From an uncultured Pelagibacteraceae bacterium (GTDB lineage: Bacteria; Pseudomonadota; Alphaproteobacteria; Pelagibacterales; Pelagibacteraceae): 64,000 bases of DNA. The stretch lies in the NCBI GenBank assembly GCA_902623395.1, contig CACNTN010000002.1, positions 99,850-163,849 of the forward strand. The letters are read 5' to 3'. Position numbers and translations under genes: made by a program. Shown here piece by piece: positions 41,162 through 52,757 of the stretch. The stretch's first letter is position 1; every line of letters starts with the position of its first letter. The notes beneath the pieces are model-generated. The model saw only the letters and a program-made list of their open reading frames with translations, made no database searches and was not told the DNA's origin.

Positions 41162-43560
41162 TAATCAAGCTTAGGGCTATCTAAGTTACCAAAAGGGACA
41201 AGTGTAATTTTAAACATTAATGAGTCTTCTGGTTCTAATTCTGAGTCATTATAAAATTCTCTTCTGTAAACTAATCCTGCTCTTAAGCAGTCATTAATAT
41301 ATTCATAGCTTAGATTATAAAATTCTGAAGAATTAGTTGTTAAATTTCTTTTTGTTTTAAACGATAAAAGACCATTGTCTTTATTTCTCAAATTCAACTC
41401 AGTTTTAAAATAATCTTGATCTCCAATGTGTCTGCTTTCACTTAAATAATTAAAGTCAATGTTCAAAGCTCCATAATTAATAAAGGAACCTAATTCATTA
41501 TAATTTACATCGTTATAATTCTGATCAATTGAAAAATTATAATTTAATTTAAAATTTTCATTTACGGTATAACTACTAGATCCGACCAGGTCAGAGAGCT
41601 TCTCATTTAAACTAGTCCTGTCAGCCATTTTTTTATTTTCTTTTTCATTGACTATTTGTGCAACAGAAAAATTGAAATTTTCAAAATTTTTATTATCTTT
41701 TATTTTATAATCAAATCCAAAAGTCGCGCTATTACCAGTTTCATAATTATTCAAGTTTGATATCCTATCTAAACTGAAAGCTCTTAGTGGATCTAGCCTT
41801 GGTCCATCATCCTCTTTTCTCATACTACCAGGAGATAGTCTTAATAACATTTTTGGTTTAAATAAATGTCTAAATTTATCATTATTTTTCTGCAAATTAA
41901 TTTCTGAAAGTAAACCAATAGAACCAAATATTTCTGTAGTGGGATCCTCTTTATAAATATTTACATTTTTGCTTTCATAATTAATATTTTTAATATTTCC
42001 TAAGATTTTCGTATTTAAAAAATCTTTAATTAATTTGTTATTAGAATTATAATAAAAATCATTTACTAAAAAATTTGTCAATTTATTCGTATCGTAGTTG
42101 TGCACTTTATAATTAGTTTGTAATTCTAAACTTCCAAATTTATCATTTAAGAATAATCTTTTATCTAAAGTGACCTCCGGTAAAATATATTCATATTTGT
42201 CCTCATAATCATCCTTTAAAGTTTCATAAATTGTAGTGTTTATTCCAAAGAATAAATCTTCACTAGAATGAAAAAAATTAATTGAGTTTTCTAATGTCTC
42301 AGTATTATGATCTACAAGATTTGACTCAATTTTGTATAATTTAAGATATTTATCATTTGAGACTTCTTGAAGTGTTACATCTATAGTATTTTCAGAGTCG
42401 AGGTAATTATCAAAGTTTTTGACAAACTTTCCAAAGAAATGAGATTTATCTCCCTTTTTTTTTGTTGAACTCGTTTTTTTATAACCTTCGGTAAAACCAA
42501 AATCAGCAAGTAAATTAGAATTTTTAAAAGCTTGATGATACTCACCCAAAAATAATGGATTTTCATCAATGTAAAATCGATTAGTTAAAGTGAAATTTTT
42601 ATCTAAACCTAAATCAAAAAAATATGGAATAGATACTGCACTACCTAAATTTTTTGTATCATATAATGCCGGGGGCAAGAATCCTGATCGCCTTTTAACC
42701 GTAGGATCCGGATGAGACAGAGCAGGAAAATAAAATATAGGTATATCGTAAACTTTCACAATTGCACTTTTATAATAAATAGTTTTTTTTAAATTATCAT
42801 GTGTCATTTTTTTTGACTGAATTGTCCATGGTGGGCACTTATCATTTTTTCTGTATTGGCAAAGAGTAAATATACTTTTATCAAACACACTTTCATTTTT
42901 TTTAACACTAACTGTATTAGCAAATATTCTTGGATTGTTTTTTTTATTTATTTTAAAACTTTCATCATTTAAAAAAGATTTTGAGTCAGTCCCAACAATT
43001 TCTTTTTTTTTGGTATCGATATATATTTGAGAAAATTCGTAATTATTATTCCTTTTATCTTTAAATTTGATACTGCCAATAGATTTGAATAAATTTCCTT
43101 CAATAGAATACTCAAAATTTTCTAAAAAAATTTCATTTTTATCTTGATCTTTTATTACTGATTTTTTTTCCGATTTTATGATTTTATTAATATTATCAAC
43201 AAACAAATCTTCTCCAATTAATATGTAATTCTCAGATGTTTTTATTTGTGTTTTTCCTTTAGTTTTTAGGACTTGTTTTTTTTCAAAATATTCTGCGTAA
43301 TTAGTTTGAATGGTATTTTTCTTATCATCAACAGCTAAGATATTATCTTTAATAATTAAATAACCGTTTTTTTTGTCATATCTTACATAATCACTTTTAA
43401 TAGTTTTATTTTTAGTCGTAATAATGACATTTTTTTCAAAAATTGTTAAATTTTTCTCTTTTTCTAATGTGACATTACTTGCAACTATTGAAATATTTTC
43501 ACCAAATAAATTTTCAAAAAAAAAAATACTAATTAAAATTATGAAAAATTTACTTTTCAT
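41161..43560 (-). CDS. lptD: LPS-assembly protein LptD
   Basis: OstA-like N-domain, PPWTIQSKKMTHD, YFPALSHPDPTVKRRSGFLPP, C-terminal beta-barrel. Confidence 0.93.
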   Translation of the reverse strand: MKSKFFIILISIFFFENLFGENISIVASNVTLEKEKNLTIFEKNVIITTKNKTIKSDYVRYDKKNGYLIIKDNILAVDDKKNTIQTNYAEYFEKKQVLKTKGKTQIKTSENYILIGEDLFVDNINKIIKSEKKSVIKDQDKNEIFLENFEYSIEGNLFKSIGSIKFKDKRNNNYEFSQIYIDTKKKEIVGTDSKSFLNDESFKINKKNNPRIFANTVSVKKNESVFDKSIFTLCQYRKNDKCPPWTIQSKKMTHDNLKKTIYYKSAIVKVYDIPIFYFPALSHPDPTVKRRSGFLPPALYDTKNLGSAVSIPYFFDLGLDKNFTLTNRFYIDENPLFLGEYHQAFKNSNLLADFGFTEGYKKTSSTKKKGDKSHFFGKFVKNFDNYLDSENTIDVTLQEVSNDKYLKLYKIESNLVDHNTETLENSINFFHSSEDLFFGINTTIYETLKDDYEDKYEYILPEVTLDKRLFLNDKFGSLELQTNYKVHNYDTNKLTNFLVNDFYYNSNNKLIKDFLNTKILGNIKNINYESKNVNIYKEDPTTEIFGSIGLLSEINLQKNNDKFRHLFKPKMLLRLSPGSMRKEDDGPRLDPLRAFSLDRISNLNNYETGNSATFGFDYKIKDNKNFENFNFSVAQIVNEKENKKMADRTSLNEKLSDLVGSSSYTVNENFKLNYNFSIDQNYNDVNYNELGSFINYGALNIDFNYLSESRHIGDQDYFKTELNLRNKDNGLLSFKTKRNLTTNSSEFYNLSYEYINDCLRAGLVYRREFYNDSELEPEDSLMFKITLVPFGNLDSPKLD

Positions 43561-44638
43561 TTATTTGAATAACTCCTACTAGTGTAAAAAAGCTTAGGGC
43601 TATAACAGGGGTCCATATTGATAAAATTAATGGAATTCTATCTGTTTTTCCTAATGCTAAAGATAAATCCTTAAAATAGTAAATAAAAACACATATTATT
43701 AAACCTATAATAATAAATTTTATATTTTCTGAATTTTTCATGGTATGTAAAGTTAATATCGCCGCCAAAGCTGTCATCACAAACAAATAAAAAGGTAAAG
43801 TCATCATTGCGTGAAGATTTTGTTTTAAAAATTGTCTATTATAACCTTTGTTAAGCATTTCATTAAAATTTGATAACATTTCAAAAAAAGAAAAAGTATC
43901 TGAATTGTTAAATAAATTAATAATTTTATCATAATTATAGATAGAATTAATTGAATAATTAATTAGGTCTTTTCTTTGTAGTATGTCATCCTCAAAAATA
44001 AAAATTTTTACATTTTGTAAAATCCATTCATTAGTTTTAATTGAAGCTGACTTTGCGACAATTTTCTTTTTTAAATTGAAATATTTATCCAAATCAAAAA
44101 TTTTTACATCATAAATATTATTTTTTTCCATTTTGGCTGCTGTAATAATTCTTTCACTATTTTCTAGATTTTCTTTTATCCATAAGCCGTTCCTATTAAA
44201 AGTTACTAAATGATCGATGTCTCTTGCATAATTAGATTTAGTTTTTTCGTAATATTTGACCAATGATGAAGTCACAGGGTTAATAAAAAATAAGATTAAC
44301 CACCCGAGCACGAAAGAAGTAAATGCAAGTATAAAAAAAATTTTAATATTTGAATAACCGTACATTTTAAGTGTTAGCAAATCTTTACTATTCCTAAATT
44401 TAAGCATAAACCAAATACTCGAAATAAAAATAATAAATGGTAGAAGTTTAATAATAAGGCTTGGAACAAATATACTTGTGAGAAGTAAAGGAATAAATAT
44501 ATTTACGTCAGTATTTTTAAAAAATTCAACCTCTTCAAATAAATTTAAAATAACGCCAAAACAATAAAAAATAATAGTAACTATAAAAAAGTTTTTTACA
44601 AAATTTTTTAATATATAGTTTAAAATTAAATTATTCAT
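43550..44638 (-). CDS. lptG: LPS export permease LptG
   Basis: YjgP/YjgQ permease topology; between lptD and lptF. Confidence 0.9.
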   Translation of the reverse strand: MNNLILNYILKNFVKNFFIVTIIFYCFGVILNLFEEVEFFKNTDVNIFIPLLLTSIFVPSLIIKLLPFIIFISSIWFMLKFRNSKDLLTLKMYGYSNIKIFFILAFTSFVLGWLILFFINPVTSSLVKYYEKTKSNYARDIDHLVTFNRNGLWIKENLENSERIITAAKMEKNNIYDVKIFDLDKYFNLKKKIVAKSASIKTNEWILQNVKIFIFEDDILQRKDLINYSINSIYNYDKIINLFNNSDTFSFFEMLSNFNEMLNKGYNRQFLKQNLHAMMTLPFYLFVMTALAAILTLHTMKNSENIKFIIIGLIICVFIYYFKDLSLALGKTDRIPLILSIWTPVIALSFFTLVGVIQINEK

Positions 44639-44640
44639 AA

Positions 44641-45750
44641 TTACTTTGAAAATTTATAAATTAGTAGAGGGTAAAATGTAATGCACGAAATTAAAGGTAT
44701 AAGCAAATATACATATCTTAAGATAAAATTAGTTCCAGTATATTTGAGAATTAATTCTGCAAGAATCAGTAAAACAAAACTGTAGAAAAATATCGATACT
44801 TTGTTTAAATAAAATTTATTTCTTTTAAGTAATAACATTGAGCAAATTAGTGCAATAATTGGGATATATGTTGGTAGTATTAGACGTCTAATCAAAACAG
44901 GTATTATCTCCTTTTTGGACCCATCTGTACAAAATTTCAGATCATTATTTTTTTTTATAAAACAACTCAAAAGTTTAAATGTAGAAGTCTCTTGTAATTT
45001 GTAATCTGTTATCACTGTTGTTTTTAAATTTTCTAAATCAATATTGAGTTCCTCAAATTTTATGATCTCATTATCATTGTCATCTTTTTTACTAGAAATA
45101 ATTTGACCATTAATAAGGAATAGAAATTTTTTTTCTACAAAACCCTTTTCCGCTATGATAGTTGTATTTCCTAAGTCTGAAGCATCTGAGGCAAATTTTT
45201 TTAAGTTGTTGCCAGTATCATAAAAAAATATATTTTTGATTTCATTATTGAATTTTTTTTCAACAAAATAAGTTAAACCTTTAAATGAGTCTAAAAATTT
45301 TTGTGATCTTATTGTTGGCAAAAAAGAGTTAAATTGACTTTGATTTAGTAACTGTCTTGATTTATTTAATGCAAGTGGTGTTAAAAATACTGAGAAGAGA
45401 AGATATATTATAAGAACCACAAAGGATGTAAAAATTATTAAATTGACCACAACAGACTTCTTCACCCCCGTAGTCCATAAAATAATAAACTCACTATTAT
45501 TCTCATGCTTGAGTATAAAAATTACTAAAGCGATTAAAAATGCAAGTGGGAAAAATTTTGGAGCTATACCAAAAATGTTTAATATAGAGTATTGGAAGTA
45601 TGTGGATAAAGAATATCCGCTATCTACAATTAGATCCAAGAAATTTACAGCCCTTACAGTCAAGGCTATTAAAGATAAACCGAATATTATTGTTGCAAAT
45701 GTTTTAAAAATTTCTAAAAAATAATTATAATAAATTTTGTTTTGAAGCAT
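44641..45750 (-). CDS. lptF: LPS export permease LptF
   Basis: YjgP/YjgQ topology; start revised from 45795 to MLQNKIYYNYFLEIF at 45750. Confidence 0.87.
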   Translation of the reverse strand: MLQNKIYYNYFLEIFKTFATIIFGLSLIALTVRAVNFLDLIVDSGYSLSTYFQYSILNIFGIAPKFFPLAFLIALVIFILKHENNSEFIILWTTGVKKSVVVNLIIFTSFVVLIIYLLFSVFLTPLALNKSRQLLNQSQFNSFLPTIRSQKFLDSFKGLTYFVEKKFNNEIKNIFFYDTGNNLKKFASDASDLGNTTIIAEKGFVEKKFLFLINGQIISSKKDDNDNEIIKFEELNIDLENLKTTVITDYKLQETSTFKLLSCFIKKNNDLKFCTDGSKKEIIPVLIRRLILPTYIPIIALICSMLLLKRNKFYLNKVSIFFYSFVLLILAELILKYTGTNFILRYVYLLIPLISCITFYPLLIYKFSK

Positions 45751-45809
45751 GTGAATATATTGTATATAAATAAAGCATCCATATAATAAATTCAACTAAT
45801 GGTTTAAAT

Positions 45810-47258
45810 ATGATTAATTTTACTAATAAATTTGAAACTAATTCATCCCATATTGGGCTTTTTATTACTGAAGAGTTTAATATTCATTCTGGGGAGACTA
45901 TTCCAAAATTTTTAACACTCAAAATTAAGTCTTTTTTAAAAAAATATTCAAAAAAAAACAAAAAGAATATTATTTCATTTGATATTTCAGAGAGTCAAAA
46001 ATGTTACTTAATAGTTTTTAAAAAAAATTTAAAGACTTTTGAAATCAATAATCTTGGCGGGCAACTCAAATCAAATATATCAAATGAAAAGGATATCAAT
46101 AAGTTAACATTATTTGCTAATTTAAATTCAGAAAATTTAATTAATGAATTTGCTTATGGTTTTTCACTGAAAAGTTATAGTTTTGAAAAATATAAATCTA
46201 AAAAAAATCAAGAGAATCAAACACTAAATATTATTAGTAAAAAACATGATAATTTAAAAAATAAACATAAATATTTTAATTCAATAAAAGAGGGTGTTTT
46301 TTTAGCAAGGAATTTAGTATCTGAACCGCCAAATGTACTAAATCCAAAAAAATATACTGAAGAAATATCCACACTTAAGAAAATGGGGCTTAAGGTAGAA
46401 ATTTTTAATGAGGCAAAATTAAAAAGTTTAGGAATGAGATCTTTATTAGGAGTTGGTCAGGGAAGTGAGAACGAAAGCTATCTAGTTACAATTCAGTGGA
46501 ATGGAGCTAGAAATAATTTTGGTAAACCTTTAGCGTTTGTTGGTAAAGGAGTTTGTTTCGATACAGGAGGCATCTCTTTAAAACCTGCAAGATTTATGGA
46601 AGAAATGAAATATGATATGGGAGGGTCTGCTGTGGTAGTGGGTCTAATGAAAACTTTGGCTTTACGTAAAGCAAAAGTGAATGCTATAGGTGTAGTGGGA
46701 TTAGTCGAGAATATGCCAGATGGAAATGCTCAAAGACCAGGAGACATTGTTAAGTCTTACTCTGGAAAAACTATAGAAGTTTTAAATACAGATGCTGAAG
46801 GTCGACTAGTATTAGCAGATGCATTGACCTATACAGAAAAAAAATATAAACCAAAATTTATAATTGATTTAGCTACATTAACCGGAGCTATAATTATGGC
46901 TTTAGGCGAAGAGTATGCGGGACTATTTTCTAATGACGATAAAATCTCGGATCAGTTACATGAAATCGGAAACGAAATAAACGAGAAGGTTTGGAGATTA
47001 CCTTTGCACAAAAATTATGACAAATTAATTAATTCAGCTTACGCTGATGTACAAAATATAAATTATGCAGGTGGAGCAGGATCAATAACGGCAGCACAGT
47101 TTTTACAAAGATTTATTATCAATAAAACACCTTGGGCTCATTTAGATATCGCTGGAATGGCCTTTTCTAAAAAGGCAGCAAGCTTAAATTCAGGCGGTGC
47201 AACAGGATATGGAGTTCGATTACTAAATGATTTTGTAAGAAAGTTTTACGAAAAATAA
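45810..47258 (+). CDS. pepA: Leucyl aminopeptidase
   Basis: FVGKGVCFDTGGISLKPA, NTDAEGRLVLADALTY, LDIAGMAF. Confidence 0.97.
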   Translation: MINFTNKFETNSSHIGLFITEEFNIHSGETIPKFLTLKIKSFLKKYSKKNKKNIISFDISESQKCYLIVFKKNLKTFEINNLGGQLKSNISNEKDINKLTLFANLNSENLINEFAYGFSLKSYSFEKYKSKKNQENQTLNIISKKHDNLKNKHKYFNSIKEGVFLARNLVSEPPNVLNPKKYTEEISTLKKMGLKVEIFNEAKLKSLGMRSLLGVGQGSENESYLVTIQWNGARNNFGKPLAFVGKGVCFDTGGISLKPARFMEEMKYDMGGSAVVVGLMKTLALRKAKVNAIGVVGLVENMPDGNAQRPGDIVKSYSGKTIEVLNTDAEGRLVLADALTYTEKKYKPKFIIDLATLTGAIIMALGEEYAGLFSNDDKISDQLHEIGNEINEKVWRLPLHKNYDKLINSAYADVQNINYAGGAGSITAAQFLQRFIINKTPWAHLDIAGMAFSKKAASLNSGGATGYGVRLLNDFVRKFYEK

Positions 47259-47260
47259 AA

Positions 47261-47662
47261 ATGGAACAAACATTGTCTATTATAAAGCCCGATGCTGTTG
47301 AGAGAAATTTAATTCAAAACATTAAAGATATCTTTACAAAAAATAATCTAAAAATTAAAGAAAGTAAAAAAATTAAAATTTCTAAAGATGAAGCAGCTGA
47401 ATTTTATAAAGTTCACCAATCTAAGCCTTTTTACAACGATCTATGTACATATCTTTCATCTGGTCCAATAGTGGTTATGATTTTAGAGGGTGAAAATGCA
47501 GTGTTAGCGAATAGAAAAATTATGGGTGCTACTAACCCTAAAGATGCTGAAGAAAATACAATCAGAAAGCTTTATGGTATTTCAATAGATAAAAATTCAG
47601 TTCACGGTTCAGACTCTATTGATAATGCAAAAAAGGAGATAGATTTTTTTTTTGACCTCTAA
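47261..47662 (+). CDS. ndk: Nucleoside diphosphate kinase
   Basis: TLSIIKPDAVERN; NSVHGSDSIDNAKKEI active-site His. Confidence 0.97.
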   Translation: MEQTLSIIKPDAVERNLIQNIKDIFTKNNLKIKESKKIKISKDEAAEFYKVHQSKPFYNDLCTYLSSGPIVVMILEGENAVLANRKIMGATNPKDAEENTIRKLYGISIDKNSVHGSDSIDNAKKEIDFFFDL

Positions 47663-48222
47663 TTGTTCCTAAAAATTTTTATTATGGCCTCCGGAAACGC
47701 TTTATATTCCAGCGTTTGAGTTTTCTTTTTTAAGATTAACTCATCGTCATTATCATCTATAAAAAAAATTTTTTGAGTGATTTTGCTACCGCTATCAAGT
47801 TTTTCACTTACAAAATGAACTGTGCATCCTGCCTTTTTTTCTTTATTTTTTAACATTCTCGAAAAGGTATCCAAACCTTTAAATCTTGGTAGGAGTGAAG
47901 GATGAATATTAATTATCTTATTTTGATACTTATTAACCAAATTTTTGGAAATAATCTTCATGTATCCCGCAAGACAGATAAAAGTTATTTTATATTTTTT
48001 TAAATTAAATAAAATTTTATTTTCATAATTTTTAAGCTTAGTATTAATAAAAATAAATGGAATTTTATACTTTTTAGCAAAGATTATTCCTTTTGCGTTT
48101 ATATTATTGGTTATCACTAAACTTATTTTAATTGGAAAATTACTTTTTCTTGAGTGAGAAATAAGATTTTTAAGATTAGATCCTTCTCCAGATATAAATA
48201 CACATGTCTTTTTTTTTACCAT
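47659..48222 (-). CDS. purN: Phosphoribosylglycinamide formyltransferase
   Basis: VFISGEGSNLKNLI, LAGYMKIIS, INIHPSLLPRFKG, GCTVHFVSEKLDSG. Confidence 0.96.
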   Translation of the reverse strand: MVKKKTCVFISGEGSNLKNLISHSRKSNFPIKISLVITNNINAKGIIFAKKYKIPFIFINTKLKNYENKILFNLKKYKITFICLAGYMKIISKNLVNKYQNKIINIHPSLLPRFKGLDTFSRMLKNKEKKAGCTVHFVSEKLDSGSKITQKIFFIDDNDDELILKKKTQTLEYKAFPEAIIKIFRNN

Positions 48223-49244
48223 TTTAAAGAATTAGACAAATTAACTTTATTACGATTTTTAGAAATATAACCAATCTCGTATGGTGTATATTTTTTAGTA
48301 AATATTTTTTTTATTTTTTTTACGTTTTTATTTGAAACAATTAAACAAAACCCTATTCCGCAATTAAAAGTTCTTAACATTTCTTTATCAGATATATTTT
48401 TATCTTTAATCCACTTGAATATCTTTTTTATTTTAATTTTTGAAAGATCAATATTCAAAGTTAAGCTTTGTGGAATTGACCTTAGTAAATTTTCTATTAG
48501 CCCTCCACCAGTAATATGGGCAGCAGCATTTAAAAGATTTTTATTATTTAGTTCTAAAACTTCTTTAGTGTAAATTTTAGTTGGCTTTAAAATCTCTTTT
48601 TCTAAATTTTCAGGTAATTTATTTCTTTTTAATAATGATCGTACTAAGGAATATCCATTAGAGTGTATTCCATTTGACGGAATTGCTAAAACCACATCAT
48701 TTTTTTTTACATTACTTTTATCTAAAATTTTCTTTTTTGAGACGATTCCAACACTAAAACCTGCTAAATCAAATTTATTTTTAGAGTAGGTACCTGGCAT
48801 TTCAGCAGTTTCGCCACCAATTAATTTGCATTCAGATATTTTACATCCTTTAAAAATACCTTTTAAAATCTTTTTGGTTTTTTTCAAATCTAATTTACCA
48901 ACTGCAATATAGTCTAAAAAAAATAAAGGTTTTGCTCCTTGAACTATTAAATCATTGACGCACATAGCAACTAAATCAATTCCAATTGTATCAAATTTTT
49001 TTAATTTGTTAGCTAATTCAATTTTAGTTCCTACTCCGTCAGTGCAGGAGACTATTACAGGATCCTTAATTTTAAGATTACTAATATCAAATAAAGATCC
49101 AAATCCTCCTATGGTATCTTTTTTTGACGTGTTATTCGTTTTTTTGACATCTTTTTTTGATATTTTTGTTATATGCTTAACTAATTTATTAGCTAACGAA
49201 ATGTTAACACCACTTTTTTTATAACTATTTTCATTTTTTTTCAT
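48216..49244 (-). CDS. purM: Phosphoribosylformylglycinamidine cyclo-ligase
   Basis: SCTDGVGTKIELA, MCVNDLIVQGAKPLFFLDYIA, LIGGETAEMPG, HITGGGLIENL. Confidence 0.97.
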   Translation of the reverse strand: MKKNENSYKKSGVNISLANKLVKHITKISKKDVKKTNNTSKKDTIGGFGSLFDISNLKIKDPVIVSCTDGVGTKIELANKLKKFDTIGIDLVAMCVNDLIVQGAKPLFFLDYIAVGKLDLKKTKKILKGIFKGCKISECKLIGGETAEMPGTYSKNKFDLAGFSVGIVSKKKILDKSNVKKNDVVLAIPSNGIHSNGYSLVRSLLKRNKLPENLEKEILKPTKIYTKEVLELNNKNLLNAAAHITGGGLIENLLRSIPQSLTLNIDLSKIKIKKIFKWIKDKNISDKEMLRTFNCGIGFCLIVSNKNVKKIKKIFTKKYTPYEIGYISKNRNKVNLSNSLKW

Positions 49245-49268
49245 TTATAAATTGATAATTAAACTTTT

Positions 49269-50315
49269 ATGAAATTTTACAAACAAATAATATTTATTTT
49301 AATTGTTTTTTTTAAAACTGAAACTCTTTTATCTGGGAATAATTTATTTAATGTTAATAATATTCAATTAGAGAAAAAAGAAAAAATTACTAATAAAGCC
49401 TTAGCTGACCAAGCAATTAAGACAGGATTTAAAAGACTAATAGATAGAATATTACTTAAAGAGGATATAGATAAATTAAAAGATCTAAAATTTCCATCTA
49501 TTAAAGAGCTAGTGACTTATTATCAAATCTTTAAAATTTCTGATGAAAATAAGAGAGAGAGGCTCGTAAATTTCAGCGTAACTTTTGATAAAGATAAGGT
49601 TCATGAATTATTTTATAAAAAAGGTATTTTATACTCAGAAATTGAGGATAAAGAATTATATATTTTACCAATCTTAATAAAAGGTGATGAAGTTTTCATT
49701 TTTAATAATAATTTTTTTTACGAAAATTGGAACAAGTTTCATGAGAATGATTTAATTGAATTTATACTTCCTTTAGAAAATATTGAGATCATTCAAAACA
49801 TAAATAAGAAAAAAAATAATTTAATAAATTTGGATGTAATTAATATATTTAAAGAGTATCAAAATAAAAATATAGCTTTAGTTTTAATTGAGGATAATAA
49901 GACAAATATAAAAAAAATATACTTTAAAGCAATAATTCAAGATAAAAATATTTCTAAAAGTCTTATTTTAAAAAATCAGAGTCTTACCAATGGTAAGATT
50001 TATGAAAATATTGTGATTGAATCAAAAAAAGAATTAATAAATTTAGTTAAATCAAAAAACTTAATTGATATAAGAACACCTTCATTTTTAAATGTTAGAT
50101 TAAATTTAAATAGAAAAAGTAATCTAGTTGAATTAAATTCAAAATTAAAAAGTATTGATTTGATAGAAAATGTTTATGTACAAGAATTTAATAAAGATTA
50201 TATGAATTTAAGAATAAAGTACTTAGGAAGACTAGAAAAAATTATCAGCCAATTGAAAAAACAAAATATTAACTTAAATTTAATCAATGATCAGTGGGTT
50301 ATCAAAACATTATAA
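49269..50315 (+). CDS. DUF2066-like secreted protein
   Basis: Signal peptide; ALADQAIKTGFKRLIDRIL and position between purM and a DnaA-like gene fit DUF2066. Confidence 0.55.
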   Translation: MKFYKQIIFILIVFFKTETLLSGNNLFNVNNIQLEKKEKITNKALADQAIKTGFKRLIDRILLKEDIDKLKDLKFPSIKELVTYYQIFKISDENKRERLVNFSVTFDKDKVHELFYKKGILYSEIEDKELYILPILIKGDEVFIFNNNFFYENWNKFHENDLIEFILPLENIEIIQNINKKKNNLINLDVINIFKEYQNKNIALVLIEDNKTNIKKIYFKAIIQDKNISKSLILKNQSLTNGKIYENIVIESKKELINLVKSKNLIDIRTPSFLNVRLNLNRKSNLVELNSKLKSIDLIENVYVQEFNKDYMNLRIKYLGRLEKIISQLKKQNINLNLINDQWVIKTL

Positions 50316-50316
50316 A

Positions 50317-50973
50317 ATGGATCAACTAATTTTTAAATTTCCTTTCTCAAAAAAATTTTATGAACAGGATTTTTTTGTTTCTACTAATAATTTTTCTGCT
50401 TATAAATTGATTGAGGAATGGCCATCTTGGCCTGGTAAATGGTTAAATATTTTTGGAGCTTCAGGTTCAGGAAAAACTCATTTATCAAAAATTCTTGAAA
50501 AAAAAATTGAAAAAATAAAATTGATTGATGCTAAGAATATTGACAATGAAATAATTAATGATCTTAATAATATTGACTGTTTAATTATAGATAGTTTTAA
50601 AAATAATATTGAAGAAAAATTATTTTACTCAATTTTAAATCATTCTAAGCAACTGGAATATTTTGTTTTAATTAATTCTGTTACTCCAATTAAAAATACA
50701 AAATTTTTATTAAAAGACCTTAGATCTAGAATTGACAGCTTTTTATTTATTGGTATTGAACTGCCTACTGATGATCTTTTGAAAGTCATTATTTCAAAAA
50801 CGCTTTCAGATAAACAAATTAGTATAAATCCTAAAATTTCTGAATACATTATTAATAATGTAGAAAGATCTTACGAAAAAATGTTTAAATTACTAAAAGA
50901 TATTGATGAATTGTCTTTATCTACTGGAAAATCAATTAATATTAATCTAATAAAAAAAGTACTAAATCAATGA
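50317..50973 (+). CDS. hdaA: Hda-like DnaA-homologous regulatory inactivator of DnaA
   Basis: NIFGASGSGKTHLSKIL Walker A; LRSRIDSFLFIGIELPTDDLLKVIISK sensor region; start set to MDQLIFKFPF (50317). Confidence 0.85.
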   Translation: MDQLIFKFPFSKKFYEQDFFVSTNNFSAYKLIEEWPSWPGKWLNIFGASGSGKTHLSKILEKKIEKIKLIDAKNIDNEIINDLNNIDCLIIDSFKNNIEEKLFYSILNHSKQLEYFVLINSVTPIKNTKFLLKDLRSRIDSFLFIGIELPTDDLLKVIISKTLSDKQISINPKISEYIINNVERSYEKMFKLLKDIDELSLSTGKSININLIKKVLNQ

Positions 50974-52757
50974 ATAAATATAGATCGCATAACTGTTCAG
51001 AATTAAGTGAAAAAGAAATAAATAAATCTGTGCATCTCTCTGGGTGGTTACATAGAAAAAGAGACCATGGTAATCTTTTATTCATAGATCTTAGAGATCA
51101 TTATGGCATCACTCAATGTGTAATTGAGAATAAAAATAAATATTTTCCAATTTTAGAGAAATCAAAACCAGAGTCTGTATTGAAAGTAAGTGGAAAAGTA
51201 GTAAAGAGGTCAAACGATACAGAAAACTTAGATTTAAAAACTGGTAAAATAGAAATCTCAATTCAATCAGTTGAAGTTTTATCTAATGCTAACGAATTGC
51301 CCATGCCAGTTTTTGGTGAGCAAGATTACCCTGAAGACATAAGATTAAAATATAGATTTTTAGATCTTAGACGAGATGAAATGCACAAAAATATAATTTT
51401 AAGATCTAAGGTAATCTCTTTTATAAGATCTGAGATGTTAAAATTAGGTTTTCTCGAATATCAAACTCCTATTTTAACTTCTTCTAGTCCTGAGGGCGCA
51501 AGAGATTTTTTAGTTCCAAGTAGATTAAATCCAGGAAAGTTTTATGCGCTTCCTCAAGCTCCTCAGCAGTTTAAACAACTAATTATGGTTTCAGGTTTTG
51601 ATAAATATTTTCAGATTGCACCATGTTTTAGGGATGAAGATGCAAGAGCGGATCGAAGTCCAGGTGAATTTTACCAATTGGATTTAGAAATGTCTTTTGT
51701 TGAACAAGATGATGTCTTTGAAATTGTAGAAAAACTAATGATAAATCTATTTAAAAATTTTTCATCAAAAAAAATATTGAACGATAAATTTCCTAGAATT
51801 CCCTACAGAGATGCGATGCAAAAATATGGAACTGATAAACCAGATTTAAGAAATCCGTTAAAAATACAAAACATAACTGAGATATTTAATCGTGATGATG
51901 TTAAATTTGATATATTTAAAAAATTAGTTAAAGCAGGCTCTGATGTTAGAGCAATTATAACCAAAAACACTAAAGATAAGCCAAGAAGTTTTTTTGATAA
52001 TATTGATAAATGGGCAAAAGACCAAGGTGCTTCTGGTTTAGCTTACTTTACAATCGAAAAAGATAAAGAAATAAAGGGCAAAGGACCGATTGGAAAATTT
52101 TTTAGCGAAGATTCTTTAAAAGAAATAATGAAAACTTGCGATGCTAAAGTAGGTGATAGTATTTTTCTTGCGTGTGGAAAAGAGAAGGAAATTGAAAAAA
52201 TTCTCTCTTTGGCAAGAGATAAAATTGCAAAAGATTTAAACTTAATTGATCATGATAAATTTGCATTCTGTTGGATTGTTGATTATCCAATGTATGAGTT
52301 AGAAGAAAGTTCAAAAAAAATTATTTTTAGTCATAATCCTTTTTCAATGCCGCAAGGAAACTTAAAGGAATTAGATTTTGAAAAACCCTTAGAAATAAAA
52401 GCTTATCAATATGACATAGTTTGCAATGGAGTAGAGTTATCCTCTGGTGCGATAAGGAATCATCTTCCTGATTTAATGTATAAGTTATTTTCTGTTGCTG
52501 GCTATAGTAAAAAAGATGTTGATGAAAAATTTAGTGGAATGATAAATGCCTTTAGTTATGGAGCTCCTCCACATGGTGGAATAGCTCCCGGGATCGACAG
52601 AATTGTCATGTTGCTTGCTGGAAAAGAAAATATTAGAGAGATAACTCTTTTCCCAATGAATCAAAATGCCCAGGACCTTATGATGCAAGCTCCCTCTAAT
52701 GTAGATGAGAAACAATTAAAAGAGCTAGGTATTAAAAAAGATATTAAGAAAAATTAG
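50970..52757 (+). CDS. aspS: Aspartyl-tRNA synthetase
   Basis: [65 protein letters not shown]. Confidence 0.98.
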   Translation: MNKYRSHNCSELSEKEINKSVHLSGWLHRKRDHGNLLFIDLRDHYGITQCVIENKNKYFPILEKSKPESVLKVSGKVVKRSNDTENLDLKTGKIEISIQSVEVLSNANELPMPVFGEQDYPEDIRLKYRFLDLRRDEMHKNIILRSKVISFIRSEMLKLGFLEYQTPILTSSSPEGARDFLVPSRLNPGKFYALPQAPQQFKQLIMVSGFDKYFQIAPCFRDEDARADRSPGEFYQLDLEMSFVEQDDVFEIVEKLMINLFKNFSSKKILNDKFPRIPYRDAMQKYGTDKPDLRNPLKIQNITEIFNRDDVKFDIFKKLVKAGSDVRAIITKNTKDKPRSFFDNIDKWAKDQGASGLAYFTIEKDKEIKGKGPIGKFFSEDSLKEIMKTCDAKVGDSIFLACGKEKEIEKILSLARDKIAKDLNLIDHDKFAFCWIVDYPMYELEESSKKIIFSHNPFSMPQGNLKELDFEKPLEIKAYQYDIVCNGVELSSGAIRNHLPDLMYKLFSVAGYSKKDVDEKFSGMINAFSYGAPPHGGIAPGIDRIVMLLAGKENIREITLFPMNQNAQDLMMQAPSNVDEKQLKELGIKKDIKKN